Assembly: GCF_030064675.1 (NCBI RefSeq)
Contig: NZ_CP116413.1
Span: forward strand, 8,275,501-8,339,500
Length of the DNA: 64,000 nucleotides
Source: Crossiella sp. CA-258035
Lineage (GTDB): Bacteria; Actinomycetota; Actinomycetes; Mycobacteriales; Pseudonocardiaceae
Reading direction: 5' to 3'
The translations under genes were made by a program, and so were the position numbers. Position 1 is the stretch's first letter. Each line of letters starts with the position of its first letter. The notes under the pieces are model-generated. The model was not told the DNA's origin and searched no databases. It saw only the letters and a list, made by a program, of their open reading frames with translations. Shown here in pieces: positions 62,285 to 64,000 of this stretch.

Positions 62285-62968
62285 CTAGACGGTGATCTGG
62301 CGGCGACGGTCGACCGTGCGCGAAACAAGATCAAAGAGAATCTGCACGAGGAAGGTGAGCGCGGCCAGCACGATCACCGAGCTGTACAGCAGACGGGAGT
62401 CGAAGCGCTGGTAGCCGTAGGTGATGGCCAGGTTGCCCAGGCCACCGCCGCCGACCGCGCCGGCCATGGCGGAGTAGCCGACCAGCGCCACCGCGGTGAC
62501 CCCGACCGCCGCGATCAGCGAGGGACCGGCCTCCTTGACCAGCACGCTGCGGACGATCTTCGGCTTGCTCGCCCCGGTGGTCAGCGCGGCTTCCACCACG
62601 CCGGCCGGCACCTCCCGCAGCGCGGACTGCACCAGCCTGGCCAGGAACGGGATCGCGCCGATGGCCAGCGGCACCACCGCGGGGCCGCTGCCGATGTAGC
62701 TGCCGGCCAGCGCGCGGGTCACCGGGATCAGCGCGACCAGCAGGATGATGAACGGCAGCGAGCGGGTCAGGTCGACCACGAAGCCCAGCGCCCGGTAGAC
62801 CAAGGGTTGCGGCCGCAGCCCACCCGGCGCGCTGGCGTGCAGCAGGACGCCGAGCGGGAGACCGCCGAGCACCGCGAACAGGGTGCCGAGTCCGACCATC
62901 AGGCCGGTCTCGGCCCCCGCCTGGGCGAGCTTGTCGAACACTTCCGCCCAGGGTGTTGCCTCTTTCAC
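62285..62968 (-). CDS. metI: methionine ABC transporter permease
   Basis: A 227-residue permease with five membrane segments, starting with a short amphipathic helix and '[20 protein letters not shown]'. The coupling loop is '[20 protein letters not shown]', and '[20 protein letters not shown]' near the C-terminus is a strong MetI signature. ATG at 62968 overlaps the metN stop by 4 nt. Confidence 0.94.
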   Translation of the reverse strand: MKEATPWAEVFDKLAQAGAETGLMVGLGTLFAVLGGLPLGVLLHASAPGGLRPQPLVYRALGFVVDLTRSLPFIILLVALIPVTRALAGSYIGSGPAVVPLAIGAIPFLARLVQSALREVPAGVVEAALTTGASKPKIVRSVLVKEAGPSLIAAVGVTAVALVGYSAMAGAVGGGGLGNLAITYGYQRFDSRLLYSSVIVLAALTFLVQILFDLVSRTVDRRRQITV

Positions 62969-63987
62969 GCGGCTGCTCCTCCAGCGAGCACAGTCGGCCG
63001 GCGGCGGACGACGGCGCCGCGGTCGGCGATCCAGTCGAAGGCGGCGTCGGCGTTGGCTCCGGTCAACGCGACCCGGAACCGGGCCACGGGGGTGTCGGCC
63101 AGGCGGGTCATGCCGCCGCCCAGCAGGTTCAGGTCCACCTCGAAGCGGCTGGCCGCCTCGGGCAGCAGGGCGCCGACGGCGGCGAAGCCGACCAGCACCA
63201 CATCGGCCACCCGGTCGAAGCGGGCGTCGGTGTCCCCGGCGCGCACGATGTCCTCCACGCCGGGCAGCAGCGCGCCCGAGGTGCGCGAACCGGCCTGGGT
63301 GACCAGGTCGAGCACCTTGCCGTGCTCGACCACCTGGCCGCGGTCCAGCACCGCGACGTCATCGCAGATCCGGCGGACCACGCCCATGTCGTGGGTGACC
63401 ACCAGCACGGTCACGCCCAGTTCGGCGCGGGCCCGGTCCAGCACGGTGAGCACCGAGGCGGTGGTGTCCGGGTCCAGCGCGGAGGTGGGCTCGTCGGCCA
63501 GCAGCACCGAGGGGTTGGCGGCCAGCGCGCGGGCGATGGCCACCCGCTGCCGCTGCCCGCCGGAGAGCTGGTCGGGGTAGCTGCCCGCCTTGTCCGCCAG
63601 GCCGACCAGGTCCAGCAGCTCGACCACCCGCTTGCGCCTGGACTCCACCGGCGCGCCCGCGGCCTCCAGCGGCAGCGCGATGTTGCCCGCCGCGGTGCGC
63701 TGGCGCAGCAGCGAGTCGTTCTGCGGCACCACGCCGATCTGGCGGCGGGCGGCGCGCAGCGCGGAGCCGCGCAGGGTCACCAGGTCGGTGCCGTCGACCA
63801 GGATGCCGCCCGAGTCGGGCTGCTCCAGCAGGGCGATGCAGCGGGCCAGCGTGGACTTGCCCGCGCCGCTCTCCCCGACGACGCCGCACACCGTTCCAGC
63901 GGGGACCTGGAGCGAGACGCCGTCGAGCGCGACGGTCGTGCCACTGCGGCCCCGGTAGGCCTTGGTCAGGTTCTCAACTGTGATCAC
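62965..63987 (-). CDS. metN: methionine ABC transporter ATP-binding protein
   Basis: A 340-residue ATPase: Walker A 'GVVGESGAGKSTLARCIALL', signature 'DQLSGGQRQRVAIARAL', Walker B 'SVLLADEPTSALDPDT', H-loop in 'VLVVTHDMGVVRRI'. The last about 80 residues are the NIL regulatory domain ('NLLGGGMTRLADTPVARFRV') that binds methionine and shuts the transporter when the cell is full. ATG at 63987; only 13 nt of upstream sequence are in the window, so its promoter or any riboswitch cannot be judged. Confidence 0.95.
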   Translation of the reverse strand: MITVENLTKAYRGRSGTTVALDGVSLQVPAGTVCGVVGESGAGKSTLARCIALLEQPDSGGILVDGTDLVTLRGSALRAARRQIGVVPQNDSLLRQRTAAGNIALPLEAAGAPVESRRKRVVELLDLVGLADKAGSYPDQLSGGQRQRVAIARALAANPSVLLADEPTSALDPDTTASVLTVLDRARAELGVTVLVVTHDMGVVRRICDDVAVLDRGQVVEHGKVLDLVTQAGSRTSGALLPGVEDIVRAGDTDARFDRVADVVLVGFAAVGALLPEAASRFEVDLNLLGGGMTRLADTPVARFRVALTGANADAAFDWIADRGAVVRRRPTVLAGGAAA

Positions 63988-64000
63988 GATGTCTCCATGG

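Noticed and set aside
63988-64000. A SAM riboswitch or S-box before metN
   Set aside because: Only 13 nt of upstream sequence are available.

Overview
The window is a continuous piece of a very GC-rich actinomycete chromosome with dense coding, GTG/TTG starts, third codon positions that are almost always G or C, and ATGA/GTGA overlaps between genes. An AfsR-like regulator, mazG-SurA-mfd-eno-ftsB-DUF501-ppx synteny, glmU-prs-rplY-pth and a D,L-rich complement of secreted transglycosylases fit a Pseudonocardiales-like actinomycete; that placement is an inference, because no rRNA gene lies in the window.

Layout. 1-2.4 kb: the tail of a PQQ biosynthesis cluster (pqqE 3' end, pqqB) and a convergent regulator. 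2.5-10.4 kb: a secreted endonuclease/phosphatase-like protein, a Fic protein, two two-component systems, an MpaB-type oxygenase. 10.6-12.3 kb: an odd class-I tRNA with a UAA anticodon and a two-gene unit (39-residue peptide plus MvdD-like ATP-grasp ligase). 12.3-17 kb: type II NADH dehydrogenase, small membrane proteins, a doubly frameshifted gene, a UdgB-type uracil glycosylase, an S10 peptidase. 17-22.7 kb: a complete peptide ABC transporter. 22.9-37.2 kb: a housekeeping block (ppx, transglycosylases, DUF501, ftsB, eno, mazG, SurA-like lipoprotein, mfd). 37.3-45.2 kb: hydrolases, a secreted tandem-repeat protein, a PQQ-type sugar dehydrogenase, an MFS pump, a TetR repressor and an acyl-CoA desaturase with a tandem operator. 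45.3-51.3 kb: tRNA-Gln, a GGDEF protein, glmU-prs, rplY, pth. 51.3-57.7 kb: an acyl-AMP ligase, an AfsR-family regulator, an oxidoreductase, a RidA protein. 57.7-64 kb: a truncated AbiE toxin-antitoxin locus bracketed by an exact 37-bp repeat of the ABC-F gene end, then ABC-F, ispE and metNIQ.

The parts most worth a second look are (1) the peptide/ATP-grasp pair with its structured promoter, a candidate minimal RiPP system; (2) the AbiE remnant inserted at the 3' end of the ABC-F gene; (3) the class-I tRNA with UAA anticodon; (4) a 94-nt near-perfect hairpin after the desaturase gene; and (5) a sharply bounded 120-bp patch of foreign codon usage inside a hydrolase gene. The PQQ genes at the left edge and the PQQ-type dehydrogenase 38 kb away may be maker and user of the same cofactor.
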